A stretch of DNA of 64,000 nt from Phyllobacterium sophorae. Its GTDB lineage: Bacteria > Pseudomonadota > Alphaproteobacteria > Rhizobiales > Rhizobiaceae. Of the stretch, positions 9,733-19,028 are shown piece after piece. The DNA is taken from contig NZ_PGGM01000003.1 in assembly GCF_003010965.1 (NCBI RefSeq), positions 558,001 through 622,000 of the forward strand. The letters run 5' to 3'. Below the pieces are notes generated by a model. The model had not been told where the DNA came from. It made no database searches and saw only the letters and a list, made by a program, of their open reading frames with translations. Numbering within the stretch: position 1 is the first letter of the stretch; each line of letters opens with the position of its first letter. Made by a program: the position numbers and the translations under genes.

Positions 9733-11073
9733 ATGAGCGAAATTGCCTCGGTTGAATGGTTTGCTGAAAAATTGAGTGACCGAACGATGCGCGGCATCGC
9801 CATCGAGACCAGCGCCCTTATCCGCGCAGGCGCCATCCCCGTCGGCACCAAACTACCGGCAATACGCGATCTGGCATTTATACTCGGCATCAGTCCGGCG
9901 ACGGTATCGGAAGCGTGGAGCGAGCTGCGCCGGCAAAAGATCATTACCGGTCGCGGGCGCAACGGCACATGGGTGAGCGGCGACCGGATTGCACCACGTC
10001 CCGCCCGCCTTGCCAGCGCGGGCGACTATGGCGATGAAGTTCTCGACCTTTCCATGGCCGTTCCCGATGTTGAATTGCTGCCGCCGCTTGGCGAAGCTCT
10101 CCGGCACGGCGCTTCGGCAGAAAATCTCAACAGCTACCGGCGCGTTCGGATTCTTGCGGACCTGCAGGCGGCGGTGGCACCGCGATGGCCCTACAGACCG
10201 GAAGCCTTTCTTGCCACCAACGGCGGCTACAACGCCGTCTACGCGCTTTTGCATGCGCTGGTGATGTCGGGATCCTTCATTGCAATCGAAGACCCGACCG
10301 CCATGCGCCTCCTCGATATTCTGGAGGATCTCGGTGCCCATATTCTTCCCGTGCAATGCGACGCCGACGGTCCGCTGCCGGATTCGCTCGCAGCGGCATT
10401 GGAGAAGAAACCCGCCGCTTTCCTGTTTCAGCCCCGCACCCATTGCGTCACGGGATGTGGGGTGAGCAGTGCTCGCTTGGGTGAACTTGCCACTGTTCTG
10501 AAGGACAGTGACGCCCTTATTATCGAGGATGACGGCGTTGGCGATGTTTCAGCGCTGCCGCCGGCAACACTCGGCAATCACTTTCCCGACCGGGTCATCC
10601 ACATTGTATCTTATTCCAAGAGCCTTGGCCCGGATTTGCGGCTCGCGGTGCTATCCAGTTCAACGCGCATCGTTGAACAGATCCAGTCCTATCGCAGTTT
10701 CAGTGCCGGTTGGACCAGCCGAGCTCTGCAGTCCGCTGTTGCCTGGCTGCTCCACGATGAGGAAACGGGCAAGAGCATGGTGCAAGCCCGAACCATCTAC
10801 AAGCAGCGGCGAGACGGGCTGATGCGGGCACTCGGCGAGCGCAATGTTCATCTTTCTGGAGGCGATGGGCTTGTGCTTTGGATCCCCGTCGCGTCCGAAC
10901 AATTTGCATTAGTGACCCTTGCGGCGCGCGGCATTGCAGTCCTGGCGGGTGAGAAATGTTCGGTCCGGCCGATCAACTATATTCGCGTCGCAACCAGTAT
11001 CCTGAGAGAGCGGCAAGAGGAAGTCGCCGACGCGATCGCGCTTGCCGTCCGCAGTCCCGATCAACGATTTTGA
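9733..11073 (+). CDS. MocR-type regulator (GntR HTH fused to aminotransferase fold)
   Basis: 446 residues. The N-terminal GntR winged helix (about 10-80) contains GTKLPAIRDLAFILGISPATVSEAW. The rest is a class I aminotransferase-like domain with the PLP-binding lysine in SYSKSLGPDLRLA (Lys296) and an acidic EDDGVG element near 265-270. Family knowledge: MocR proteins bind PLP and usually control adjacent amino-acid, PLP or amine metabolism genes. It is divergent from the amidase/ABC operon, its likely target. The start has an AAAGGGG site just upstream. Confidence 0.9.
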   Translation: MSEIASVEWFAEKLSDRTMRGIAIETSALIRAGAIPVGTKLPAIRDLAFILGISPATVSEAWSELRRQKIITGRGRNGTWVSGDRIAPRPARLASAGDYGDEVLDLSMAVPDVELLPPLGEALRHGASAENLNSYRRVRILADLQAAVAPRWPYRPEAFLATNGGYNAVYALLHALVMSGSFIAIEDPTAMRLLDILEDLGAHILPVQCDADGPLPDSLAAALEKKPAAFLFQPRTHCVTGCGVSSARLGELATVLKDSDALIIEDDGVGDVSALPPATLGNHFPDRVIHIVSYSKSLGPDLRLAVLSSSTRIVEQIQSYRSFSAGWTSRALQSAVAWLLHDEETGKSMVQARTIYKQRRDGLMRALGERNVHLSGGDGLVLWIPVASEQFALVTLAARGIAVLAGEKCSVRPINYIRVATSILRERQEEVADAIALAVRSPDQRF

Positions 11074-11214
11074 GAGGGCTCAAGTACCTTCATTTACAAT
11101 AGGTCGCTTCACATCCGCCCGGCCGAACGAACCTTCGGTCCCGCCCTCCAAGCGCTCGGCAGCCCAGTCGGACCAAAGGCAATTGGCATCCTGCAACCAC
11201 TGTTCAACATGATA

Positions 11215-12555
11215 TCAGGCGTGCGGCGGAAGCGGCGCGCCATCGCTTTTTGCTGCAAGCCAGTCCCGAACGCGGTAGTAGCGCAGTGTCAGCTGTGGTC
11301 CGAAACTCATGTAGAATGGTGCTGCCTTCAACGGTTCCAGTTTCAGCCCCAGCTCCTCCTTCGGCATTCCCATCGCCCACTCTGACAAAATGGCGCCCAG
11401 CATACTTCCTGTTGGAACACCGCGCCCGGAAAGACCCGTAAGGCCAACAACGCCCGGCGCGAGATTATAGAGCCTGGGAATCGTTCGATATTGCATATCC
11501 AACTCGCCAAACCAGAAATATTCCCAGTGGATTTCGTCAAAAATCTGCGGATGAAGCCATTTGAGGCGATCGGTCATCACTTGCTTGGTATAGGCAATGT
11601 CCCTGCCGCGCCGGCCCATCGGAAACATCGAGGCAACGATACGGCCTTCGCCATTATATTTATAGACGTAGATATCGCCTCGGCCGTCATGGATTGTGGT
11701 ATTTTGCGGAAGGACGCACTGTCGCAGATCCTCGGCAAGTGGTTGGGTCGCTGCCACAAATACACGCTGTATCTTGAACGTCGTGTCGAGTCCCGGCCAG
11801 CCTCCAACCGTATAGGCGCCGGTGCAAAAGATGACCTTTTCGGCCAGAACTGAACCTTCGGGCGTGTTGACTGCCCATCCTTCACCGACACGTTCAAGCC
11901 CCGTTACGCGTGAATATGTATGCACGCTGCCGCCTTCCGACATCACAGCGCGCGCCAGTCCGCGCGCATAGCCGAGTGCATTTAGATGCCCGCCCTCTGC
12001 GTGAAACCAGCCGCCATGAAAGCGCGGACTTCCGGTCATTGCCTCAATCTCGTTCTTGTCGAGAACACGCGTCCTTGCGCCCACGCCATTGTACTCCCGC
12101 GCCTTGTCCCTGATCGCTGCCATGGCGCTAGGGGTATGTGCACCCATCACATACCCGTTTTGCTGCCACTCGCAGTCGATCTTGTAGTGCGCTATCATTT
12201 CCGAGACGCGGTCATTGGCGCGCGTCTGCCGTTTGATAAGTCTTGCCGCCCACGGTTCGCCCAGCATCTTACGCAGCTGCGGCAAACTGTAATGCGTGAA
12301 CGTTGGCGTGCAGTGTCCGGCATTGCGCCCGGATCCGCCAAAACCGATTTCCTGTGCCTCGAGCAGCACGACGTTCACACCCGATCGCGCGAGCTCCAGT
12401 GCGGTGGTCAGCCCGGTGTAGCCGCCGCCAACAATACAAACATCAGCCTTGATCCCGCCTTCCAGCCTTGACGTCTCCGGTGCCGGCGCGGCCGTCGCAT
12501 ACCAGAGCGTTTCCTCGAAGGGGGAGAATTTCGCCATGGTTCTTGGATCCCTCAA
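11215..12555 (-). CDS. FAD-dependent oxidoreductase, DAO family (PuuB-like)
   Basis: 446 residues. The Rossmann FAD site ADVCIVGGGYTGLTTALELA is at about 37-56, followed by GSGRNAGHC and C-terminal GLTGLSGRGVPTGSMLGA, all typical of the glycine/D-amino-acid oxidase family and close in style to gamma-glutamylputrescine oxidase. It probably oxidises a C-N bond in an amine or amino acid. The first ATG (12555) overlaps the permease stop; a second ATG at 12537 is an alternative. It is the last gene of the peptide-type import operon. Confidence 0.87.
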   Translation of the reverse strand: MRDPRTMAKFSPFEETLWYATAAPAPETSRLEGGIKADVCIVGGGYTGLTTALELARSGVNVVLLEAQEIGFGGSGRNAGHCTPTFTHYSLPQLRKMLGEPWAARLIKRQTRANDRVSEMIAHYKIDCEWQQNGYVMGAHTPSAMAAIRDKAREYNGVGARTRVLDKNEIEAMTGSPRFHGGWFHAEGGHLNALGYARGLARAVMSEGGSVHTYSRVTGLERVGEGWAVNTPEGSVLAEKVIFCTGAYTVGGWPGLDTTFKIQRVFVAATQPLAEDLRQCVLPQNTTIHDGRGDIYVYKYNGEGRIVASMFPMGRRGRDIAYTKQVMTDRLKWLHPQIFDEIHWEYFWFGELDMQYRTIPRLYNLAPGVVGLTGLSGRGVPTGSMLGAILSEWAMGMPKEELGLKLEPLKAAPFYMSFGPQLTLRYYRVRDWLAAKSDGAPLPPHA

Positions 12556-13439
12556 ATCAGGTCGCTACGGGCATCAAGCGCATCGCGCAGGCCGTCGCCG
12601 ATGAAATTGAAACTGGTGACGGCAAGCGTAATGGCCACGCCAGGGACGATCGCCAGCCATGGAGCCGATTGGAGATACTGTTGCGCGCCATTCAACATAT
12701 TGCCCCAACTTGGCAGCGGCGGTTGAATGCCGTAACCGAGAAAACTGACGTACGCCTCAAGAAGGATCGCCCGCGCCACGGTCAGCGTCGCTGCCACGAT
12801 GATGGGACCCATCGCATTTGGCAGAAGCTCGCGAAACATAATCCAGCGATTGCTGAGACCAAGCATGCGCGCCGCCATGATGAAATCGCGTTCCCGCAAG
12901 GAGCGGACCTCCGCCTCGACAATACGGGCCACCTCCATCCAGCTCGTGATGGCAATGATGACCGTGATCATGATGGGACTGGGCTTTATAAATGCGGCGA
13001 GCGCCAGCAGCAGGAAAATGCTGGGAAACGACAGGACCGCATCGACGAAACGCATCAACACGGTCCCGATCCGTCCGCCATAGTACCCGGCCACGACACC
13101 AATCGTGGCACCGATGAGTGTGCTCAACACCATCGCTGCGAACCCGACCAGCATTGAAATGCGGCCGGCCATCAGAAGGCGAGCAGCAATGTCGCGGCCG
13201 AGCGGATCGGTACCAAGGAAATGATAGCCGGTGAGCGGTGGCGAAAAACGCGCGCGCAAGTCAATGTAGAGGTCGTTGTAGGGAAGAAGATAAGGCCCGA
13301 TGACACAGGCAAGCGTAAGGACGCTCACCATGACAACGCCAAGTGCCGCGAGGCGGTGGCGCATGAACCGCCTGAAGGTACGGCTGTTCCACCAGCCGGA
13401 TCTTACGGGCGGATTTGCGGGTGGCGAAGAAACGGACAT
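12552..13439 (-). CDS. Peptide-type ABC importer, permease (DppC/OppC family)
   Basis: 295-residue inner-membrane permease. The N-terminal OppC region (FRRFMRHRLAALGVVMVSVL) is followed by GTDPLGRDIAARLLMAGRIS and the EAA-like loop RERDFIMAARMLGLSNRWIMFRELLPN, which identify DppC/OppC proteins. It pairs with the DppB-like gene 10 bp upstream and overlaps the oxidoreductase gene by four bases. Transports a peptide, opine or similar compound; ligand not determinable. Confidence 0.93.
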   Translation of the reverse strand: MSVSSPPANPPVRSGWWNSRTFRRFMRHRLAALGVVMVSVLTLACVIGPYLLPYNDLYIDLRARFSPPLTGYHFLGTDPLGRDIAARLLMAGRISMLVGFAAMVLSTLIGATIGVVAGYYGGRIGTVLMRFVDAVLSFPSIFLLLALAAFIKPSPIMITVIIAITSWMEVARIVEAEVRSLRERDFIMAARMLGLSNRWIMFRELLPNAMGPIIVAATLTVARAILLEAYVSFLGYGIQPPLPSWGNMLNGAQQYLQSAPWLAIVPGVAITLAVTSFNFIGDGLRDALDARSDLI

Positions 13440-13449
13440 GACAATTTCC

Positions 13450-14415
13450 CTACGTTAGCCGGATGCGCGGATCAACAAAGGCGGTCAGCAAGTCGGCCGC
13501 AAGGTTACTGAGGAGGACGAGAATGGCAGAGAACATCAGCAGCCCCATCACCACCGGGTAGTCCTGATAGCCGAGACTATCGAGGAACAGCCGGCCCATC
13601 CCCGGCCACGTGAAGACCGTTTCGGTGACAAGTGCCCCACCAAGCAGCGTGGGGACCTGCAACCCGGCCAGCGTGATCATGGGCAACAGGGCGTTGCCCA
13701 CCACATGTTTCATCAGCACGCGTCGGGGCGTCATGCCTTTTGCCTTGGCTGTGCGGACAAAATCTTGATTGATGACATCAAGCGTAGCCGTTCGCATGTA
13801 CCGGCTCCAGACCGCTACATCGACCAGAGCCAGAACCATGGCAGGCATAATGAGATGGATGGCATAATCCAAGAACGATCCATTACCGATCGTGTACATA
13901 TTGCCCGCCGGCAGCCATCCGAGTTTCAGCGAGAAAATGTAAATCGCCACGAGACCAAACCAGAAGGTCGGGATCGAGAGCGCCACCATAGCACCGACGG
14001 TCGCGGCATAGTCGAAGAGCGAATAGCGCTTGGTCGCGCCCTTGATGCCGACCCATGTACCGACCGTCACGGAGATGACGGTTGCTGTTCCCATCAAGAG
14101 CAGTGTGGCGCCAAAATGCCCGCCAATGACATCGAGGACCGGCCGGCTGTCACGGAAGGATCGGCCCCAGTCGCCGCGCAGCAGGCGCCAGGCCCAGTCC
14201 GCATATTGGACAATCAACGGCCGGTCGAGGCCCATTTGCACAGCAATCCGGTCAAGGTCTGCCTGACTCATGCCGGGCGTCAGCGCAAATTGTGACAATG
14301 GTCCGCCTGGGGCGAGGTTGAGAACGGCAAAGCCGATCATGGATACCAGCACCAGCAGCACGAGGCTTTGGCCGAGCCTGCTGAGAATGTAGCGGGTCAT
14401 GGCATGGATCTCCAA
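13450..14415 (-). CDS. Peptide-type ABC importer, permease (DppB/OppB family)
   Basis: 321 residues with the DppB/OppB N-terminus MTRYILSRLGQSLVLLVLVS, the GPLSQFALTPG periplasmic loop, and the loop DFVRTAKAKGMTPRRVLMKHVVGNALLP that contacts the ATPase. The alternative start at MTRYIL (14400) gives the usual family N-terminus and may be the true one. Lies between the binding-protein gene and the DppC-like gene. Confidence 0.92.
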   Translation of the reverse strand: MEIHAMTRYILSRLGQSLVLLVLVSMIGFAVLNLAPGGPLSQFALTPGMSQADLDRIAVQMGLDRPLIVQYADWAWRLLRGDWGRSFRDSRPVLDVIGGHFGATLLLMGTATVISVTVGTWVGIKGATKRYSLFDYAATVGAMVALSIPTFWFGLVAIYIFSLKLGWLPAGNMYTIGNGSFLDYAIHLIMPAMVLALVDVAVWSRYMRTATLDVINQDFVRTAKAKGMTPRRVLMKHVVGNALLPMITLAGLQVPTLLGGALVTETVFTWPGMGRLFLDSLGYQDYPVVMGLLMFSAILVLLSNLAADLLTAFVDPRIRLT

Positions 14416-14464
14416 TAAAGTGGTCTGGGCACAGACTTGACCGGCGTCCGGTCAGCCCCAAGCT

Positions 14465-14491
14465 GGGGGCCGGAGCTGATCTCCGGCCCCC
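14465..14491 (-). promoter_or_regulatory. Intercistronic hairpin after the binding-protein gene
   Basis: Perfect 11-bp stem GGGGGCCGGAG / CTCCGGCCCCC with a CTGAT loop, six bases beyond the binding-protein stop and before the permease genes. No T-run follows. Such hairpins commonly stabilise the upstream mRNA or cut read-through so that binding protein exceeds permease. Confidence 0.6.
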
Positions 14492-14496
14492 TCGCC

Positions 14497-16179
14497 CTAC
14501 GCCTGTTCCCAGTACCAGGTACCGACATTCCAGGAATCGATGCGGTTGTTCACGTTTGGCGTGAAGCCGACCATGCCCTTCTTGTGGCCCCGGACTGTCG
14601 CGTATTGAAAGATCGGCAAAAGCGGCAGATCGTTGCGGATGACCTCCTGGATCTTCAGGTATGCCTTCTTGCGTTCTTCTGGAATAAAGACACGCCCGCC
14701 CTCTGCGAGCAGCCGATCGACTTCCGGATTGGAATATTGCGAGGTGTTCTGGCCCGCGCCACCCTTGGCGTTAATGGACGTCGACAGGAAGTAATCCGAT
14801 GTGTCGGGATCCGGTCCGGTAAGGAAATTGATACCGACCACGACAGAATCGAATTTCGACTGCATCCAGTATTCACCCCACATGACAGCAGGCGGCAGAT
14901 TGGAGATCGTCATCTCAACGCCGATATCCTTGAAGGATTGCTGCATATACTGCTGAACCTGTTCGCGGATGTGGTTGCCGGCTGTTGTCGAATTGGAGAA
15001 GGAAAGGCGCACGCCATCCTTGGCGCGGATACCGTCCTCACCCGGTTTCCAACCGGCATCATCCAGCAGTTTCTTGGCCTTTTCGATATCAAACTCATGC
15101 TTGGGCAGATCCGGATTAAAATAGAAGGACTGTTGCGGCATGTAGGTCTCCGTTGGTGCCGGCAAACCATAGTAGAGCGCATCGATGATGGTCGTCTTGT
15201 CCAGCGCATGGTAGAGCGCCTGGCGCACCGCAATGTCCTTAAACTGCGGCCTTTCCATATTGAATGTGACGGATTCGACGGTGGCGCCGGGGACGACCAC
15301 CACGTCTTTGCCCTCCAAGGCCTTGGCCTCATCATAGTGATCGGGCGTGATCCACTGCAGACCCGTCACGTCGATGTCGCCGGTCTTGAACTGGGTGTAA
15401 AGGACGGTAAGGTCCGGAATATATTTGTAAATCAGCCGTTCGAGATAAGGACCGTCACCGTAATAGTCTGTATTGGCGGCAAGTTCGATATGATCACCGG
15501 CGACACGTTCGACCCATTTGAACGGTCCGGTCCCGACCGGTGCATTGTTGAACGGCGCAGCGTTGCGATCGGCTTCCGGTTCCAAAATATGCTTGGGCAC
15601 GATAAAGGTGGCCGCGAGGATCGAGGGATAGGGCGCATAGGGTTTATCCATGCGCCAGGTAATTTCGGTCGGTGATACGACCTTGAGGTCGCGTACCAGG
15701 TCGTGACCTGCGCGCCTGCCACTGCGAAAATTCGGATCGACCACCAGTTCAAGCGTGAATTTGACGTCTTCGGCGGTGAAAGGTTTGCCGTCATGCCATT
15801 TCACGCCATCGCGCAGCTTGACTTTCCAATTGAGGCCGTCAGCCGAAATACCCCCGTTTTCGACACTCGGTACTTCGGCTGCAAGTGCGGGGGTGAATTT
15901 GCCTTCCGGATCAACATTGAAGAGCGGATCAAAGACACTGAAGTGAATCCCCTCATCCACCTCGATATGCAACATATGTGGATTGAAGACGGTCGGCTCC
16001 TGCGAAAAGCCGATGATGACCTGGCCTTTGGGTGCAGATGGCGGTGCGGCATAAGCCTTGTCACGGCCGAAAATCCCCGGCATGACCAGCCCAGATGCCC
16101 CCACCAAACCCATCAGGGTGAGAGTCTGGCGCCGGGTGGGACGAAGAATGGAATTTTGATGCTTATCGGACATTGTCAT
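14497..16179 (-). CDS. Peptide-type ABC importer, binding protein (SBP family 5), Tat signal
   Basis: 560 residues of the DppA/OppA family. The N-terminus RPTRRQTLTLMGLVGASGLV is a twin-arginine signal, cleaved around KAYA, unusual but known for this family. Family 5 landmarks include SADGLNWKVKLRDGVKWHDG, PFTAEDVKFTLE and AVRQALYHALDK. Followed by a hairpin and then two permeases, and preceded by an FAD oxidoreductase, SDR and MarR gene. It selects the ligand for the importer in the periplasm. Confidence 0.93.
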   Translation of the reverse strand: MTMSDKHQNSILRPTRRQTLTLMGLVGASGLVMPGIFGRDKAYAAPPSAPKGQVIIGFSQEPTVFNPHMLHIEVDEGIHFSVFDPLFNVDPEGKFTPALAAEVPSVENGGISADGLNWKVKLRDGVKWHDGKPFTAEDVKFTLELVVDPNFRSGRRAGHDLVRDLKVVSPTEITWRMDKPYAPYPSILAATFIVPKHILEPEADRNAAPFNNAPVGTGPFKWVERVAGDHIELAANTDYYGDGPYLERLIYKYIPDLTVLYTQFKTGDIDVTGLQWITPDHYDEAKALEGKDVVVVPGATVESVTFNMERPQFKDIAVRQALYHALDKTTIIDALYYGLPAPTETYMPQQSFYFNPDLPKHEFDIEKAKKLLDDAGWKPGEDGIRAKDGVRLSFSNSTTAGNHIREQVQQYMQQSFKDIGVEMTISNLPPAVMWGEYWMQSKFDSVVVGINFLTGPDPDTSDYFLSTSINAKGGAGQNTSQYSNPEVDRLLAEGGRVFIPEERKKAYLKIQEVIRNDLPLLPIFQYATVRGHKKGMVGFTPNVNNRIDSWNVGTWYWEQA

Positions 16180-16282
16180 TTCCCTTCATTATTGGTTTGT
16201 TCAATGTTCAGGTCTGCATGCGTGTCTGCCCCTTTGCGGCAGATCATTCTTTGGTGGCGCGGCTCCTCAACCGTGCTGTTTG

Positions 16283-17614
16283 TCAAAACCCGCTGATCGG
16301 CTGCACCTTTGAGCCATCGCTGAAACGGGAAAATCGGAAATCGGCCGGGTCAACGACGGGCGAACGGCCAGTAACAAGATCGGCCATGAGGCGGCCGGCC
16401 GCCGGGCCAATACCAAACCCGTGACCTGAAAAACCCGTGGCAATATAAAATCCCGGAATCTGGTCCACGGCGGAAATCACCGGCACCGCATCGGGCGTCA
16501 CATCAATATATCCGGCCCAGCGTTGCGCAATCTGTGCCTGATTGAAGACAGGGAAGGCAGATTTCAGATTGTCGAAAGCCCGGCTGGACATATCGAGCGA
16601 AGGTCTTGGATCAAGGACCCGGTTGTATTCGAACGGGCTGGCCTCATCCATATTCCAGCGGGTCGCCATACGCATTTCATCAAAGAAGCGCCCGCCAAGG
16701 CGAAACGACAATGAACGCCATTCCATTTTGAGCGCCGGCAGGAACCGGAATGCATAGCGGAATGATTTCGGCACGATATCGACAATATTCTCGTGGCCCG
16801 ATGCGATGGTATAGCCACCATCTTGTCGCTTGCGTATCGCAAAATCCTTGGACCAGATGGCGGATTCAGGACCACCCTCCAAGGGTTGTGTCCGCATTAC
16901 GGTGTTCATAACCTTCAGCTGTGGCAGATCGATATCGTAACGGCCGCAAAAAAGATTGGACCAGGCACCGCCAGCCAATACGACAGAATCGCACGCGATG
17001 CGGCCACGCTCGGTAACAACGCCGGACACCTTTCCTGCCGCAGTTTCAACGCCACGCACAGCACATTCGGTGAGGATCGCCGCTCCCTTTTCGCGCGCAG
17101 CCTCCGCCACGGCCGGCGCGGCCTTTTGTGGCTCGGCCCGACCATCGGCGGGCGTATAGAGCGCGCCTTTCAGTTTCATGTTGCCCCCGGGCAAGAGATC
17201 CTGAAGCTCCTTGCCGCTCAGCATGCGGCTCTCGAGCTGATATCCGTGGAGATTCCTGCCCCAGCGTTCATGCTCGTCATAGGACTTTTCGTCCGGACAG
17301 GTGAACAGGATGCCGGCGCGCTTATAGCCCGTGTCGCGGCCCAGCCTCTGGTCAAGCCCGGACCAAATGCGCAAAGCCTCTGCCATCAGCGGCACTTCAC
17401 GTGGATCGCGGCGTGAGATGCGCACCCAACCCCAGTTGCGGCTCGATTGTTCCTGGCCAATGCCACCCTTTTCGCACAAAGCCACCCTGTGACCGCGTTC
17501 AGCCAGCTCCAAAGCCGTGGAAGTGCCGATGATGCCGCCGCCAATCACAACCACATCGACTTTTTCCGGCAGGTTTTCATCACCGTGAACACGAACGACA
17601 TAGGGACCGGGCAT
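16283..17614 (-). CDS. FAD-dependent oxidoreductase, DAO family
   Basis: 443 residues. The FAD-binding VDVVVIGGGIIGTSTALELA is at about 19-38, then EQSSRNWGWVRISRRDPREV, and C-terminal GFYIATGFSGHGFGIGPAAG completes the glycine/D-amino-acid oxidase fold. It is distinct from the second DAO gene in the operon (11215-12555). Its ATG follows the SDR stop with no gap (TATTAAATG), so the two are translationally linked. Probable C-N or C-O bond oxidation of the imported compound. Confidence 0.88.
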   Translation of the reverse strand: MPGPYVVRVHGDENLPEKVDVVVIGGGIIGTSTALELAERGHRVALCEKGGIGQEQSSRNWGWVRISRRDPREVPLMAEALRIWSGLDQRLGRDTGYKRAGILFTCPDEKSYDEHERWGRNLHGYQLESRMLSGKELQDLLPGGNMKLKGALYTPADGRAEPQKAAPAVAEAAREKGAAILTECAVRGVETAAGKVSGVVTERGRIACDSVVLAGGAWSNLFCGRYDIDLPQLKVMNTVMRTQPLEGGPESAIWSKDFAIRKRQDGGYTIASGHENIVDIVPKSFRYAFRFLPALKMEWRSLSFRLGGRFFDEMRMATRWNMDEASPFEYNRVLDPRPSLDMSSRAFDNLKSAFPVFNQAQIAQRWAGYIDVTPDAVPVISAVDQIPGFYIATGFSGHGFGIGPAAGRLMADLVTGRSPVVDPADFRFSRFSDGSKVQPISGF

Positions 17615-18313
17615 TTAATAGGTTTCCTCTAATTGGCAGTTGATTGTGAATTCGGCAACGCTCGCCTCATTGGGAAGATCGAGCAACATTGCGGTGATAC
17701 GAGCAATGTCGGCGGGATTGGTCATCAGACTGTCTTGGCGGCTGGTCAGGCTGCGCGCCATGTCCGTTGCGACAAATCCAGGACAAACGGCGGTGGCCCG
17801 AATGCCAAGATCCCAGCCCGTGTGGCGAAGGCCATGGGCCAGCGCCACGGCCGCAAATTTGGAGACGGAATAGAGACTGGTACGCGCGGATTTCACACGT
17901 TTTCCCGACAGCGAGCCGAGGACGATGATGCGGCCCCGGCCGCTCTTGCTGAGCGCGTCCCAAGCCGCGGCAGCCAACCGCCGCGGCGCCTTTACATTCA
18001 CCGCCAACAGTGCATCAAGATCGGCGTCTTCAGCTTCGATCACATTTTTTGCGATCATGATCCCGGCATTGGCAACGACCGCATCGATGCGGCCGAACCG
18101 TGTCAGCGCCTGCGCGACCCATTGTGCCTCCACTGCAGTATCGTTCGCGTCATAAGCGACGACCTGAACCAGATCGGGGTCAGCCCAGTCCGGCATTTGT
18201 GGGTTTCGCATGCCAAGCGAAAGCCGCCATCCTGCATCGCCGAGAAAGCGGGCAATCGCGTCGCCTATACCCCGATTGGCTCCTGATAGGAGAGCCACAC
18301 GTTCTTCTGCCAT
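17615..18313 (-). CDS. Short-chain dehydrogenase/reductase
   Basis: 232-residue classical SDR. NAD(P)-binding GANRGIG at about 11-17, VVANAGIM, and the catalytic Ser plus YSVSK are visible. It probably oxidises an alcohol or reduces a carbonyl in the pathway served by the flanking FAD oxidoreductase and importer. AGGAG site before the ATG. It follows the MarR gene by 16 bp. Confidence 0.88.
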   Translation of the reverse strand: MAEERVALLSGANRGIGDAIARFLGDAGWRLSLGMRNPQMPDWADPDLVQVVAYDANDTAVEAQWVAQALTRFGRIDAVVANAGIMIAKNVIEAEDADLDALLAVNVKAPRRLAAAAWDALSKSGRGRIIVLGSLSGKRVKSARTSLYSVSKFAAVALAHGLRHTGWDLGIRATAVCPGFVATDMARSLTSRQDSLMTNPADIARITAMLLDLPNEASVAEFTINCQLEETY

Positions 18314-18329
18314 ACCTTGCTCCTGGCAT

Positions 18330-18812
18330 TCATTTCATTCCCACCATTTTCCGGTACGCCCGGCGCAGAATATCCATGAGTTGCGCTTGCTCTTCTTCCA
18401 CAATGAAAGAAAAGAAGTCGTTCGACTGCTTCGTCACGATCGGCCTGATTTTTGCCGCCAGTTCAGCACCTTTGGCCGTAACAAACAGCTCGTGTGCCCG
18501 CCGCTCTCTTGCCGACGTTTGCCGAACGAGCAGGTCGTGATCGATCATCTGATCAATAAGGCGCCCCATCGCAGAGCGATCCTTCATGATGATCTGTGCG
18601 ATGACCGATGGTCGTATGCCCGGATGGCTGTCGACCAGAAGCAGCGTGGTAATCTTGCCTGTGCCCCGGGCAACATCAAGGCCATCCAACCGCGCATCGA
18701 GATCGCGCGAAACGGCAATGTTCATGGTGCGGATATAAAAGCTCAACGTATTCTCGAGCACGTCAAGATTGACATGTTCGATCGACGTTGGCTTTGGTCC
18801 GCCATCAGACAT
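18330..18812 (-). CDS. MarR-family transcriptional regulator
   Basis: 160 residues from the ATG at 18812, chosen over an upstream TTG because AAGGAG lies ten bases before it. The winged helix (about 50-115) has PGIRPSVIAQIIMKDRSAMGRLIDQMIDHDLLVRQ, with typical MarR flanking helices. First gene of the SDR/oxidoreductase/importer run, so a local repressor responding to the substrate is the simplest reading. Confidence 0.88.
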   Translation of the reverse strand: MSDGGPKPTSIEHVNLDVLENTLSFYIRTMNIAVSRDLDARLDGLDVARGTGKITTLLLVDSHPGIRPSVIAQIIMKDRSAMGRLIDQMIDHDLLVRQTSARERRAHELFVTAKGAELAAKIRPIVTKQSNDFFSFIVEEEQAQLMDILRRAYRKMVGMK

Positions 18813-18944
18813 TGTGGCAAACTCCTTCCACTCCTGGCTCGAGGGGCCCAAGCAGGTTCCGGATAGATCGTTATGCAGCTTTCAATTTCCATGGTTCGGC
18901 AAATAGTGGACAAATGCAACTATTATTTTGCCTCGGGCTATGCG

Positions 18945-19001
18945 AATGCGATCAAAAAATAAATTTGCCCGTTTTGGAGGCAAATCCTCGGCAAAACGGG
19001 C
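18945..19001 (-). terminator. Intrinsic terminator of the ABC ATPase gene
   Basis: Reading the minus strand after the stop at 19029: a stem GCCCGTTTTG / CAAAACGGGC (19001-18992 with 18976-18967) with a small inner GAGG/CCTC helix, followed by AAATTTATTTTTT. Good rho-independent signal. Confidence 0.75.
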
Positions 19002-19028
19002 ACAATATCAGCGTTCAAAGCGCAAAGA

